The notes under the pieces were generated by a model. The model was not told the DNA's origin. It saw nothing but the letters and a program-made list of their open reading frames with translations, and searched no databases. A DNA stretch of 23,013 nt from a virus. The translations under genes were made by a program, and so were the position numbers. Below, piece by piece: positions 14,594 through 21,956 of this stretch (positions are counted from its first letter, which is position 1; every line of letters starts with the position of its first letter). The stretch covers positions 1 through 23,013 of the IMG/VR virus record IMGVR_UViG_3300010883_005029; one strand, written 5' to 3'.

Positions 14594-14622
14594 AGTATAA
14601 CTCATTACCTTGAAGTTGTCAA
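14594..14622 (-). promoter_or_regulatory. Sigma70-type promoter for the TET/glycosyltransferase pair
   Basis: Minus-strand TTGACA (14622-14617, consensus -35), 17 bp spacer, TATACT (14599-14594). It overlaps the last codons of def. The transcript would carry a leader of about 110 nt before the dioxygenase ATG, far longer than the leaders of the other five promoters of this type. Confidence 0.7.
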
Positions 14623-15138
14623 GCTTTGTCGGTTTCGGCGAAGACGATCAAGCTTTTTCTTTTGGTCTCTGCCCCTTGATAACGCAACAGCACCTGCTCG
14701 CGACATAAACAATTTCCCCTGCAGATGATCATATTCATGCTGAAAGGCTCTAGCTGTAAATCCGCCAAATTTGATAGTGTCAGTAACTTCAAGGTGTGTA
14801 GTGTATCTCGCCCTGATAATTGCCGGACGCTTAATTGATATGAACAGTCCAGGAAAAGTGAGACAACCTTCTTCCTCATTGACCACGCCTTCAGTATCCA
14901 CAATCTTTGGGTTGAATACAGGAAAAATATTATCTGGATCGGCATGATGAACGACAACAAATACTGAGTATGGGAGTCCGCACTGTGGCGCAGAAAGACC
15001 AACACCGAGGTTGGCGATCAGCGTTTCCTTTAAGTTCTCAAACAATTCAACTGGATCTATCTGTGGATTTTCAAAATCAAACTCTTCAGTTGGATTGTGG
15101 AGTACTTTGCTACCCTCCTTTACTAACTTATATATCAT
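14605..15138 (-). CDS. def: Peptide deformylase
   Basis: The 177-residue enzyme removes the formyl group from the N-terminal methionine of new proteins. All three deformylase motifs are intact: GVGLSAPQ (45-52), EGCLTFPG (90-97, metal ligand C92) and HEYDHLQG (134-141; H134, E135, H138). It is of normal length apart from a basic C-terminal tail rich in R and K (about 155-177). Viral deformylases are common in marine T4-like phages and are thought to support fast protein maturation. The ATG shares four bases with the gene 46 stop (ATGA), so translation is coupled. The TET-gene promoter overlaps its 3' end. Confidence 0.95.
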   Translation of the reverse strand: MIYKLVKEGSKVLHNPTEEFDFENPQIDPVELFENLKETLIANLGVGLSAPQCGLPYSVFVVVHHADPDNIFPVFNPKIVDTEGVVNEEEGCLTFPGLFISIKRPAIIRARYTTHLEVTDTIKFGGFTARAFQHEYDHLQGKLFMSRAGAVALSRGRDQKKKLDRLRRNRQSLTTSR

Positions 15139-16850
15139 GGTGCTATCCTTGAAAATGACTTTACCTTCTCAAAACGAATTTGGCTGCGGAATTTATCAGT
15201 CAAAACATCGCCTTTGGTGTGTGTTATAATGAACACATTTGTGTCCGACATATCGTTCAATAGTTTCGTCAACTCATCCGTACCAGTTAGATCAAGGGAG
15301 TTATCAAAAACCTCATCCAAGATCAAAAGGTTTGTATTAGTTGAGTTCTTCAGCTTGGCGATTGCTCTCCAAGTAAGTAGTAATGCTATATCAATACGCG
15401 TCTTCTCACCTTCAGAGAAGCTGGCATATGAGAATTCATCGCGGTGACGACTCTTAATCACTTCGCTGAACTCTTCGTCTAACTCAAAGTTGACAAAGAA
15501 GTCTAATGCTGATAGATACTTATTGACCAACTTATTTATGATAGGAACATACTGTTTGATAATCTTTGACTTAATGCCACCGTCTTTCAGCATTGACGCA
15601 GCTATCTCAAAGACCTCTCGGCTTTCGACTAATGATTTCTTCTTACCTTGGTATGCCACTAACTCATCATTCATAGAAGAAAGTTTTGATTCATCTACAG
15701 AATCAGTAGTGTCCTGATCTTCAGTTTCTTTAATTTTATTAGTGATATTGGCTATACTCTTTACATACAGATCCATCTGAGTATTACAATCTCGGATCTG
15801 ACCTTGCGCGTCTTGTATCTGATGCTGCACATTATTGATTCTGTGTATCTCTTCGCTCAATGTTCCGCACTCACCATTCAGGTCGGTGATGGCGAGTTTA
15901 GTTTTATCAAGAATAGAAACTGTTTGCTTTATCTTTTGGTGCTTAATATCTAAGTCAATGATCTGCTCACAAGTTGGACAGTTATCATTCTTCTCAAAGA
16001 AGTCAACACGTTTGGATGCTTTAGCAGATTTTTCTTTCAGTTTGCGCAGTAAATCATCAACCTTTTTGCTTTTAGATTCCACTTTACTTTTAGAGGAGAT
16101 AGAGTCGAGTAAGCTATCAACCTGAACAGTCAACGAGCTGTAAAGGGATTCCGCGGACTTGTGTGAGTCCTTATATCCCCCTATCTCATCTTTCAGGTCA
16201 TTGATCTGTTTAGCGGCATCTTTCTTTACTTTTGTTAAGTATTGTTGCTGAATTTCAATTTTCTCTTGTATAAGATCGATGGAGTAATTGGCGTCAGATA
16301 AACCACGCTTATTATCAGATACCCTATCGCGAAGCAAGGTGTTCATTGTAGAGAATATCTGTATGTCAAGTAAATCCTCAATGACTTCCCTTCGGTCGCG
16401 TGTCGATAACTGCATGAATGGTGTGAACGAAGCATTACCAAGTATAACAATTTGCGTGAAAGACTTGTAGTTCAACTTGAGTATTTGGTTTTCAAGTTGT
16501 AACTGGTACTCACGAACAGATCCTGGTTGGTCGTACATCTTCCCATTTTTATATATCTCAAAGTAATATGGCTTCATTCCCCTTCTGATAAGGTACTCAG
16601 TTTTGCCAATAGAAAACTCAATCTCAACCTCAAGGTCTTTATCGTTGATACTATTCATCAACTGAGGCTTATTGATTTTCCGGAATGGTTTGCCAAAAAG
16701 CCCAAACGTCAATGCATCAAGTATAGTGGACTTACCAGCACCATTCTCCCCAGTAATAACAGTACTGGGAGATCGGTCTAGATAGATAACAGTTGGAACA
16801 TTTCCTGTACTTAGGAAATTCTTCCAAGATAGTTTTTTGAATTTAACGAT
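15135..16850 (-). CDS. 46: Recombination nuclease subunit gp46 (Rad50/SbcC-like), AUC start
   Basis: The frame encodes about 571 residues (T4 gp46: 560). It has N-terminal FKKLSWKNFLSTGN, Walker A GENGAGKST (34-42), FGLFGKPFRK, a long coiled coil broken by a zinc-hook CPTC (291-294), the ABC signature FSEGEKTRIDIALL and Walker B LLILDEVFD. With gp47 it resects DNA ends for recombination-dependent replication. No ATG, GTG or TTG occurs in frame between the gp47 stop and a TTG (16712) that lies after the Walker A motif. The homology to other gp46 N-termini begins right after an ATC codon (16848-16850) placed 9 nt behind AAGGA, so an AUC start is proposed. ATGA overlap with def. Confidence 0.88.
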   Translation of the reverse strand: MVKFKKLSWKNFLSTGNVPTVIYLDRSPSTVITGENGAGKSTILDALTFGLFGKPFRKINKPQLMNSINDKDLEVEIEFSIGKTEYLIRRGMKPYYFEIYKNGKMYDQPGSVREYQLQLENQILKLNYKSFTQIVILGNASFTPFMQLSTRDRREVIEDLLDIQIFSTMNTLLRDRVSDNKRGLSDANYSIDLIQEKIEIQQQYLTKVKKDAAKQINDLKDEIGGYKDSHKSAESLYSSLTVQVDSLLDSISSKSKVESKSKKVDDLLRKLKEKSAKASKRVDFFEKNDNCPTCEQIIDLDIKHQKIKQTVSILDKTKLAITDLNGECGTLSEEIHRINNVQHQIQDAQGQIRDCNTQMDLYVKSIANITNKIKETEDQDTTDSVDESKLSSMNDELVAYQGKKKSLVESREVFEIAASMLKDGGIKSKIIKQYVPIINKLVNKYLSALDFFVNFELDEEFSEVIKSRHRDEFSYASFSEGEKTRIDIALLLTWRAIAKLKNSTNTNLLILDEVFDNSLDLTGTDELTKLLNDMSDTNVFIITHTKGDVLTDKFRSQIRFEKVKSFSRIAP

Positions 16851-16862
16851 AGTGCGAAATCC

Positions 16863-17921
16863 TTATTCTATAGTCAATGCTTCATTATATAATGAACGCA
16901 CCAATTTGTCAAGCTTCTTCTTTGGTGTGTTGTCGGATAGTGTATCAATGTACTTGGAAAGTATAGTGATCGTATCTTCCGCTTCATTGACGATATCCTC
17001 ATCATCCTCTAAGTCGAGGTTCATATGGTCGTCTACAATTTGAATATGAATCGGATTTGACTGGTACAGCTTGTCAATGAATAGATCGAACCAATAAGGA
17101 TTATCACAGTTTTGCTTAATTACTTTGACATATGAATTTTCATAACCAGAGAAGTCTGTGTCAAGCAGATCTTCCATAGTCTTATCAACTTCATTGTAAA
17201 ACACTTTATTGAACATAGAGTAAGGATTACGAATAAACTCTAAACTTCGCATATCAGTGTCATAGATATGGTATCCTTTTTGGTCACCATAATCTGCCCA
17301 AGTCAGTTCATAAGGGCATCCCAGATACTCGATATTTTTAGTTGAAGATTTATGATGGAAGTGCCCAGAGCAAACTAAATCAAACTTAGAGAAGTCAGCT
17401 ATTTGCATTCCGTGCTCATTCATATTCCCGCGATCCATCAGGCACCCAGCAACCTCTAAGTGACCAAACAGAACCTGAGCTGGACTACTTGCCATAGCAG
17501 CTATTGTGGAAGAGTAATTGTCATTATTAATCCAAGGCACAATAAGAATGTCATGCCCGTCCATCTTAATATCTGTAGCTTCAGAATAATATTTCACATC
17601 ACCCTTGTCAAACAGCTCTCGCATAGAATTGACATCATTAGTGTTCTTGTACGGAACATCATGATTGCCAACTATCACGTGAAGATCTATACCTTCGGAG
17701 GTGCACTTGTCGATGAACATTTCTTTCATGCGACGAAGCGTGACGTAATTAATATATTTGCGGCGATCTACAATATCACCAAGATGTATGATCGTGGTAA
17801 TCCCGCGCCTTTTAAGTTCAGGGAAGAACTGTTTGGTGTAGAATCTATCAAAGTAGTCTAAGAAATTAGCGTTATCGTTTCTAACGCCAAAATGCGTATC
17901 CGTGATAAGGGCAATCTTCAT
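16863..17921 (-). CDS. 47: Recombination nuclease subunit gp47 (Mre11/SbcD-like)
   Basis: The 352-residue product is a calcineurin-like phosphoesterase: MKIALITDTHFG (D8, H10), IIHLGDIVDRR, VIVGNHDVPYK and SGHFHHKS supply the di-manganese site of Mre11/SbcD nucleases. T4 gp47 is 339 residues. With gp46 it forms the end-processing complex. ATG 17921 is preferred to a TTG two codons earlier; only a modest GGA lies upstream. A TTTACT-17-TATAAT promoter sits 35 nt before the start. Its TAA stop lies in the same frame as gene 46, 12 nt before the proposed gp46 start, and provides part of the AAGGA ribosome site. Confidence 0.95.
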   Translation of the reverse strand: MKIALITDTHFGVRNDNANFLDYFDRFYTKQFFPELKRRGITTIIHLGDIVDRRKYINYVTLRRMKEMFIDKCTSEGIDLHVIVGNHDVPYKNTNDVNSMRELFDKGDVKYYSEATDIKMDGHDILIVPWINNDNYSSTIAAMASSPAQVLFGHLEVAGCLMDRGNMNEHGMQIADFSKFDLVCSGHFHHKSSTKNIEYLGCPYELTWADYGDQKGYHIYDTDMRSLEFIRNPYSMFNKVFYNEVDKTMEDLLDTDFSGYENSYVKVIKQNCDNPYWFDLFIDKLYQSNPIHIQIVDDHMNLDLEDDEDIVNEAEDTITILSKYIDTLSDNTPKKKLDKLVRSLYNEALTIE

Positions 17922-17955
17922 CGGCAAACTATCCGTTGTTTTACTGGTATGTTTA

Positions 17956-17984
17956 ATTATACCTTAAAGTGGATTAGAAGTAAA
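17956..17984 (-). promoter_or_regulatory. Sigma70-type promoter for genes 47-46-def
   Basis: Minus-strand TTTACT (17984-17979), 17 bp spacer, TATAAT (17961-17956), in the gap after the nucleotidyltransferase gene, 35 nt before the gene 47 ATG. Confidence 0.65.
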
Positions 17985-17985
17985 G

Positions 17986-18396
17986 TTATATTTTACTTTG
18001 GATGCGACGTCTTAGATCACTAGAACTAAACCTATGGTCGCGCTTATTAAAGTGCAGATCAATTCCTCTTCTGCGGCATATATCCTTTCCGGTGAACTCT
18101 TTATCTCTATATTCGTCCCCCAGAATTCTGACATCAATACCGTACATATTGAGTATATCCTCAAGGTCTTCTTCTGTACCATACGGGATTATCTCGTCAA
18201 CATAACCAACCGCTTTGAGTTGTGTGTACCTCTCAACGATTGTTTGTACGGGTGCGTTCTTCTCTGGTCTTGAAGTGGCAGGGTCAATTTGCAAAGCGCA
18301 TATTAGGTAATCGCATTGCTCCTTAGCTTCACGCAGCATCTGGACATGACCCGCATGAAGCAAGTCGAAGGTAGAAGCCGTGAATCCTACTTTCAT
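17986..18396 (-). CDS. TagD-like nucleotidyltransferase (HxGH superfamily)
   Basis: The 136-residue product is a single-domain cytidylyltransferase-like protein. It has GFTASTFDLLHAGHVQMLREA with the HAGH nucleotide-binding motif (14-17), and a C-terminal RFSSSDLRRRI that matches the conserved RxSSxxLR signature. Its size is that of glycerol-3-phosphate cytidylyltransferase (TagD), but HxGH enzymes use many substrates, including ADP-heptose and pantetheine-phosphate precursors. The start overlaps the gene 55 stop (ATGA). A nucleotide-activated compound made here could in principle feed the glycosyltransferases in this window; that link is inference. Confidence 0.85.
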   Translation of the reverse strand: MKVGFTASTFDLLHAGHVQMLREAKEQCDYLICALQIDPATSRPEKNAPVQTIVERYTQLKAVGYVDEIIPYGTEEDLEDILNMYGIDVRILGDEYRDKEFTGKDICRRRGIDLHFNKRDHRFSSSDLRRRIQSKI

Positions 18397-18947
18397 TTTC
18401 CTTCCTCAATAGTTCGCTTCTTCTTAATCTTCCTGCGCTTAGTCTCCTCAAAGTCACGAACAAACCCTTTCATATATTCTTCAGTCCACTCACTGTACTT
18501 GACATTGTCATTGAAGTTGGTAGTCTTATCGTGACCTTGCGTATCAGCAGTATCGCCAAGAATATTAGTATGCTCAGAGTATTTCATCTTGACATATAAA
18601 TGCTTCTTTTCTTTCTGAATTCTTCGCAGGAACGCATAGTAAATAATTTGTGTAAAATACGCAAATGGGTTTTTAGACTTTTCAGGATTGAAGTTGTCAA
18701 TATACTGCAAACTGTTCTCAATACCATCACTGATCATATCGTCTCGGAAAGTGTAGTTTATGAAGTTTGGCTTGTATGAAAGGTGCGTAGCAATCTTCAT
18801 AATACACTCGGCAACATAGTGCGGAACTTGAGGTCGTGTGTCACCTTCCAGCAACGCGGCATTTACCGAACTCTTAAACTCACACATAGCGCCAAAGAAC
18901 TTCTTGTTGTCGACGTAATATGGTCTTTTCTTAGCTTCCTTTGACAT
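18393..18947 (-). CDS. 55: Late-transcription sigma factor gp55
   Basis: The 184-residue product matches T4 gp55 (185 residues): YYVDNKKFFGAMCEFK (T4 YNYVNNKELLQAIIDWK), INYTFRDDMISDGIENSLQYIDNFNPEKSKNPFAYFTQIIYYAFLRRIQKEKK (split by T4 equivalents QEMIADGIEAS, NPHAYITQ, FVQRIKKERK). gp55 replaces host sigma70 on RNA polymerase and reads TATAAATA late promoters together with gp33 and the gp45 clamp. GAGGAA lies 5 nt before the ATG and overlaps the upstream stop region. The C-terminus is basic (KRRKIKKKR), whereas in T4 it is acidic. The nucleotidyltransferase follows with a 4-nt overlap. Confidence 0.95.
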   Translation of the reverse strand: MSKEAKKRPYYVDNKKFFGAMCEFKSSVNAALLEGDTRPQVPHYVAECIMKIATHLSYKPNFINYTFRDDMISDGIENSLQYIDNFNPEKSKNPFAYFTQIIYYAFLRRIQKEKKHLYVKMKYSEHTNILGDTADTQGHDKTTNFNDNVKYSEWTEEYMKGFVRDFEETKRRKIKKKRTIEEGK

Positions 18948-18956
18948 AACATTTCC

Positions 18957-19358
18957 TCAGTGTATTGCAGTATTTGCCGCGAACCCGCGAACAGCATGGA
19001 TATGATCTAGAGCAGATTCCATTTCTTCTGGTGTCAGCTCATCATCATCAATACGGTCGAACAAGAACGAATTATCTTCTGTAGTTGCTTCACGAATAGT
19101 TTCCATACACCTATTATAATATACTTTCATGTCATTGTCAACCTTTGACTTTAAAATAATATGAGCCTGCCTAACATGGAATAAATTAACCGCTTTTGTT
19201 AGGGGCACCCATATGGTAGAAATTAAAACTGGTGTACCGTTCCTTAAATGTACATTGACTTCAATAGGGTCTATAATGCTCATGTGTTCTTTATCTTCAT
19301 GAGTCACCTCAGCAAGCAGGGTCTCTCCGTTGACTAACTTTATAATGCTAATTTCCAT
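18957..19358 (-). CDS. Conserved-looking phage protein with Sm-like N-terminus
   Basis: The 133-residue product opens with IIKLVNGETLLAEVTHEDKEHMSIIDPIEVNV, an alternating strand pattern with a conserved-looking NG turn that recalls LSm folds, then ISTIWVPLT and a helical, acidic C-terminus (DDDELTPEEMESALDHIH). Proteins of this type lie between uvsW and gene 55 in several T4-like cyanophages, as far as I recall; function is not known to me. ATG 19358 is chosen because AGGAA lies 6-7 nt before it; the start overlaps the uvsW end by 11 nt. A role in RNA binding would follow if the Sm fold is right, but this is inference. Confidence 0.65.
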   Translation of the reverse strand: MEISIIKLVNGETLLAEVTHEDKEHMSIIDPIEVNVHLRNGTPVLISTIWVPLTKAVNLFHVRQAHIILKSKVDNDMKVYYNRCMETIREATTEDNSFLFDRIDDDELTPEEMESALDHIHAVRGFAANTAIH

Positions 19359-20820
19359 TCTCAATTCCTATATTGTATAATTTATAATCAAATGACTCTT
19401 CATTGTACATCTTAATCCTGACAGCAAAGTGCTTCAGAGTGTGGTTATTATACGACTTGTATGAGAGGTCGTCAGATATATCATACAAGGTTGCTATCTC
19501 TTTATTATCACCCTTTCTCAGCCCCCTTCCTATCGACTGAAGATTGCGAACCCTTGACTTACTAGGACTGGCAAAAATGATATTATGGAGGTTCCTAATG
19601 TTAATACCAGTGGAGAAAGTTCCATAAGACGCGACGATAATCGCATCATTTTCTCTTTCGGTGATTGCCCTGACTTCTTCTCTTGTTTCAGCATCTACGC
19701 CTCCAAATACAAAAAATACTTTACGACCTTCAGCAGCTTCTGCCGAGATCTGCTCATACAACGGTTTGCCATGCTTCTCAACATATTGGAATAGTAATAA
19801 TGTATTACCTTTTCGTGTCAATGTCAAGTTCTTTATGAAACTGTTTCGCTTTTCGTGCCGTGTAAGGAAATCCATTTCTTGTGGGTATGTTGATCTGGCT
19901 GTACCCTTCCTCGTCAACTCGGAATACTTGAGTACGAGGCATTTTATACGGAACTCAGCAAGGGTCTTATTCTCTATCAACTCTTTAGTGGTTATGACAC
20001 GCATAACTGGACCGAATAATCCCTCTAAAACTAATTTGTTGGTTACAGTTCCATCCAGAGTACCTGTAAACCCAAACCGATACTTACAATCAGTCATCTT
20101 TTCCATTATCTTGGTCAGTGATGTCGCTTTGAACAAGTGGGCTTCGTCACCAATGATGATATCAAACGCATCAAAGTAAGACTTCGGTTGTTTATAGATA
20201 CTCTGCCAAGTACTTATAATTATTTTCGCATTATCGTTATTCTTTTCTTTACCTGCAGTCACAAGTAAGGTATAATAGAACTGTAGTTCTTCTGAATAGT
20301 CTATGAAGTCGCTATTAAGTTGTGACACCAATGATGTGGTTGGTACGATTATGAGTGCTTTCTGACAGTCTTTCCTCAAGTAGTACTTTAACAAGCAGTA
20401 AATTATGAACGACTTACCTGAAGCAGTGGGCGAAAGAATCAAAGCTCTATGATTGCGAACAGCGTGAGCAACTGCCCTCAACTGATAATCCCTTGGCTTG
20501 AATTTCCCACCGCTTAGAAACTTATTTAGTCCATTCAGCGGAATGTCTATTGTATCTTCAAGCCCGTCATGTACTACAACATTGTAACTTCTCTCTTCAG
20601 CAAACTTCTTAATCTTTTGAATCAAACCAACATATATCTGCATTGTGTTCACATTGAACAACCGAATCTTCCCGTCCCACATCTTATTCCGTACTGATGG
20701 GATGAAGGAAGCTCCAGGAACTTCAAATTCAAAGTAGCCAGATAATTCCATGGCTATTCCGCGATCACACTCAACCTTGAGATAGACCTCGTTCTTCTTA
20801 TATATGTCAATTTGTTCCAT
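19348..20820 (-). CDS. uvsW: UvsW recombination helicase (SF2)
   Basis: The 490-residue product (T4 UvsW: 503) is a superfamily 2 helicase. It has an N-terminal domain with WDGKIRLFNVNTMQIYVGL, motif Q-like FKPRDYQLRA, Walker A SPTASGKS (130-137), DEAH box (225-228), GFTGTLDG (motif III) and QSIGRGLRKGD (motif VI). UvsW unwinds R-loops and branch-migrates recombination intermediates, moving T4 from origin- to recombination-dependent replication. The start lies two bases after the uvsY stop, so the two are coupled; their adjacency is as in many T4-like phages. The 3' end overlaps the next gene by 11 nt. Confidence 0.95.
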   Translation of the reverse strand: MEQIDIYKKNEVYLKVECDRGIAMELSGYFEFEVPGASFIPSVRNKMWDGKIRLFNVNTMQIYVGLIQKIKKFAEERSYNVVVHDGLEDTIDIPLNGLNKFLSGGKFKPRDYQLRAVAHAVRNHRALILSPTASGKSFIIYCLLKYYLRKDCQKALIIVPTTSLVSQLNSDFIDYSEELQFYYTLLVTAGKEKNNDNAKIIISTWQSIYKQPKSYFDAFDIIIGDEAHLFKATSLTKIMEKMTDCKYRFGFTGTLDGTVTNKLVLEGLFGPVMRVITTKELIENKTLAEFRIKCLVLKYSELTRKGTARSTYPQEMDFLTRHEKRNSFIKNLTLTRKGNTLLLFQYVEKHGKPLYEQISAEAAEGRKVFFVFGGVDAETREEVRAITERENDAIIVASYGTFSTGINIRNLHNIIFASPSKSRVRNLQSIGRGLRKGDNKEIATLYDISDDLSYKSYNNHTLKHFAVRIKMYNEESFDYKLYNIGIENGN

Positions 20821-20822
20821 AA

Positions 20823-21254
20823 TTATCCAGTTGTAAATCGCGCCCAGTCAACAGCAGTCTTTAGCTGAAACCCGCGATTATTGATATTTTTGATTATGGA
20901 GTCAAGGTATGCTACCTTTTCGTCTTGCATACCCAGACGCAGGTTGGCTTCGATCATCATATTATCTGATTCGATATAGACGTCGACTTCATTTTTGAGC
21001 AATTTCTTATAGAATTGTTGGCGACCCAACTGATCGAGTTCATCCTGATCAAGTTCGCCGAGATAGTATTCGAGGAGGTTTCTTTTTATTTTCTTGTTTT
21101 CGCCTTTGTACTTATACAAGGCAATGCGTTCGCCCATATATATCTTAAGATACTTGTTATGGACTTGCGGGATTTTGGCACTCTCTGTACCAAGTTCGGT
21201 GATATCAATTTTACAATCTTTATCCCATTCTTTCACAATCTGTTCAATATTCAC
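20823..21254 (-). CDS. uvsY: UvsY recombination mediator
   Basis: The 143-residue product resembles T4 UvsY (137 residues) in size, charge and layout: an N-terminal D..IDITELGTESAKIPQVHNKYL, a central basic segment with LLEYYLGEL, and a C-terminal helix YLDSIIKNINNRGFQLKTAVDWARF (T4 CSGALDAIKSRGFAIKHIQDMRAF). UvsY loads the UvsX recombinase on gp32-covered single strands. The start is GTG (21252-21254), with GGAG 6-7 nt upstream; nearby ATGs are in other frames. Directly followed by uvsW. A CTAAATA late-type box lies 39 nt upstream. Confidence 0.9.
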   Translation of the reverse strand: MNIEQIVKEWDKDCKIDITELGTESAKIPQVHNKYLKIYMGERIALYKYKGENKKIKRNLLEYYLGELDQDELDQLGRQQFYKKLLKNEVDVYIESDNMMIEANLRLGMQDEKVAYLDSIIKNINNRGFQLKTAVDWARFTTG

Positions 21255-21292
21255 AATTCACTCCATTCATAATATATTATCATTAACGCATA

Positions 21293-21299
21293 TATTTAG
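21293..21299 (-). promoter_or_regulatory. Candidate late promoter box CTAAATA before uvsY
   Basis: CTAAATA on the minus strand three bases after the stop of the tail-tube-type gene and 39 nt before the uvsY GTG. A TAATGATAAT sequence follows, which could also serve as a sigma70 -10 region. Confidence 0.4.
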
Positions 21300-21301
21300 G
21301 T

Positions 21302-21826
21302 CTACGAAAGACTAGACAATTCATACTTCCTATATGCAAAAGATACTGTTGCTTTTAGATATTCAATATCAGAATTCTCTACATCAAATTCCAATGAGGT
21401 TAAACTTGATGGGTACATATCCGAAAACCTGATTTCGATATTAGGCTTCATGTTTGATGAGGTTATTATCAAAGAACCGTCAGAGTACACTTGGCCGACC
21501 GAAGCTGTAGTTCTTCCAATACCGCCTCTTTGTGCGAAGTTATCAGGATAACCGAGGGCAATTAGCCAGTCATAGATTTCTCTAAAATTCTTCATATCCT
21601 CATCAACGCGAAAGGTCAGATCTAATCGCCCAAACGTCAATTTATCTCCAGGAACAGGAAGCTTGATAAATGGGTTCTCTATGTTAGATGTGTCGCCCAG
21701 CGAGATGTCAGGTATTGTGGCAGCGGTGCAAAAGTAATTTACATGCGGTAAACGGTTGCATGCGAACTTAAATCCTATGGGGGATAGGAAACTTTTATTA
21801 TCTGGTTGCGTGCCTTGTAACGCCAT
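21302..21826 (-). CDS. Tail-tube-fold structural protein (gp19/gp54/gp3 type)
   Basis: The 174-residue product has the pattern of T4-type tail tube proteins: an N-terminal FLSPIGFKFACNRLP strand pair, FCTAATIPDISLG (T4 gp19 FQCKATALPAG), LPVPGDKLTFGRLDLTFRVDEDMKNFREIYDWL and a C-terminal strand set SSLTSLEFDVENSDIEYLKATVSFAYRKYEL. In T4-like cyanophages the gene between 23 and uvsY is usually called gp3 (tail completion); I cannot decide between tube, initiator and completion roles. ATG 21826 has AAGGA 8 nt upstream. A TATAAATA late promoter and the gene 23 terminator lie just before it, so it is transcribed separately from gene 23. Confidence 0.75.
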   Translation of the reverse strand: MALQGTQPDNKSFLSPIGFKFACNRLPHVNYFCTAATIPDISLGDTSNIENPFIKLPVPGDKLTFGRLDLTFRVDEDMKNFREIYDWLIALGYPDNFAQRGGIGRTTASVGQVYSDGSLIITSSNMKPNIEIRFSDMYPSSLTSLEFDVENSDIEYLKATVSFAYRKYELSSLS

Positions 21827-21860
21827 CACATTTATCCTTACTGGTTAATTCTTACACCTC

Positions 21861-21868
21861 TATTTATA
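21861..21868 (-). promoter_or_regulatory. Late promoter TATAAATA for the tail-tube-type gene
   Basis: Exact T4 late consensus on the minus strand, between the gene 23 terminator and the ATG at 21826 (35 nt away). Confidence 0.75.
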
Positions 21869-21894
21869 ATGCTTGTAGAAGCTGTTTTTAAGGC

Positions 21895-21922
21895 AAAAAA
21901 AAGAGGCTCCGAAGAGCCTCTT
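21895..21922 (-). terminator. Rho-independent terminator after gene 23
   Basis: Minus strand: a 9-bp stem AAGAGGCTC/GAGCCTCTT closed by a TTCG tetraloop and running into eight T residues. This is the classic T4-style UUCG terminator, placed 35 nt after the gene 23 stop and before the next late promoter. Confidence 0.92.
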
Positions 21923-21956
21923 AAAACGTCTACTTAAAGTAGATCTATTTTTTTAT

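Noticed and set aside
15135-16712. Gene 46 starting at TTG 16712.
   Set aside because: This start would remove the first 46 residues including Walker A, which are clearly homologous to gp46 and in frame.
21924-21956. Plus-strand weak hairpin TCTAC/GTAGA followed by a T-run, resembling a terminator for plus-strand transcripts.
   Set aside because: The stem is only five base pairs and there are no plus-strand genes in the window.
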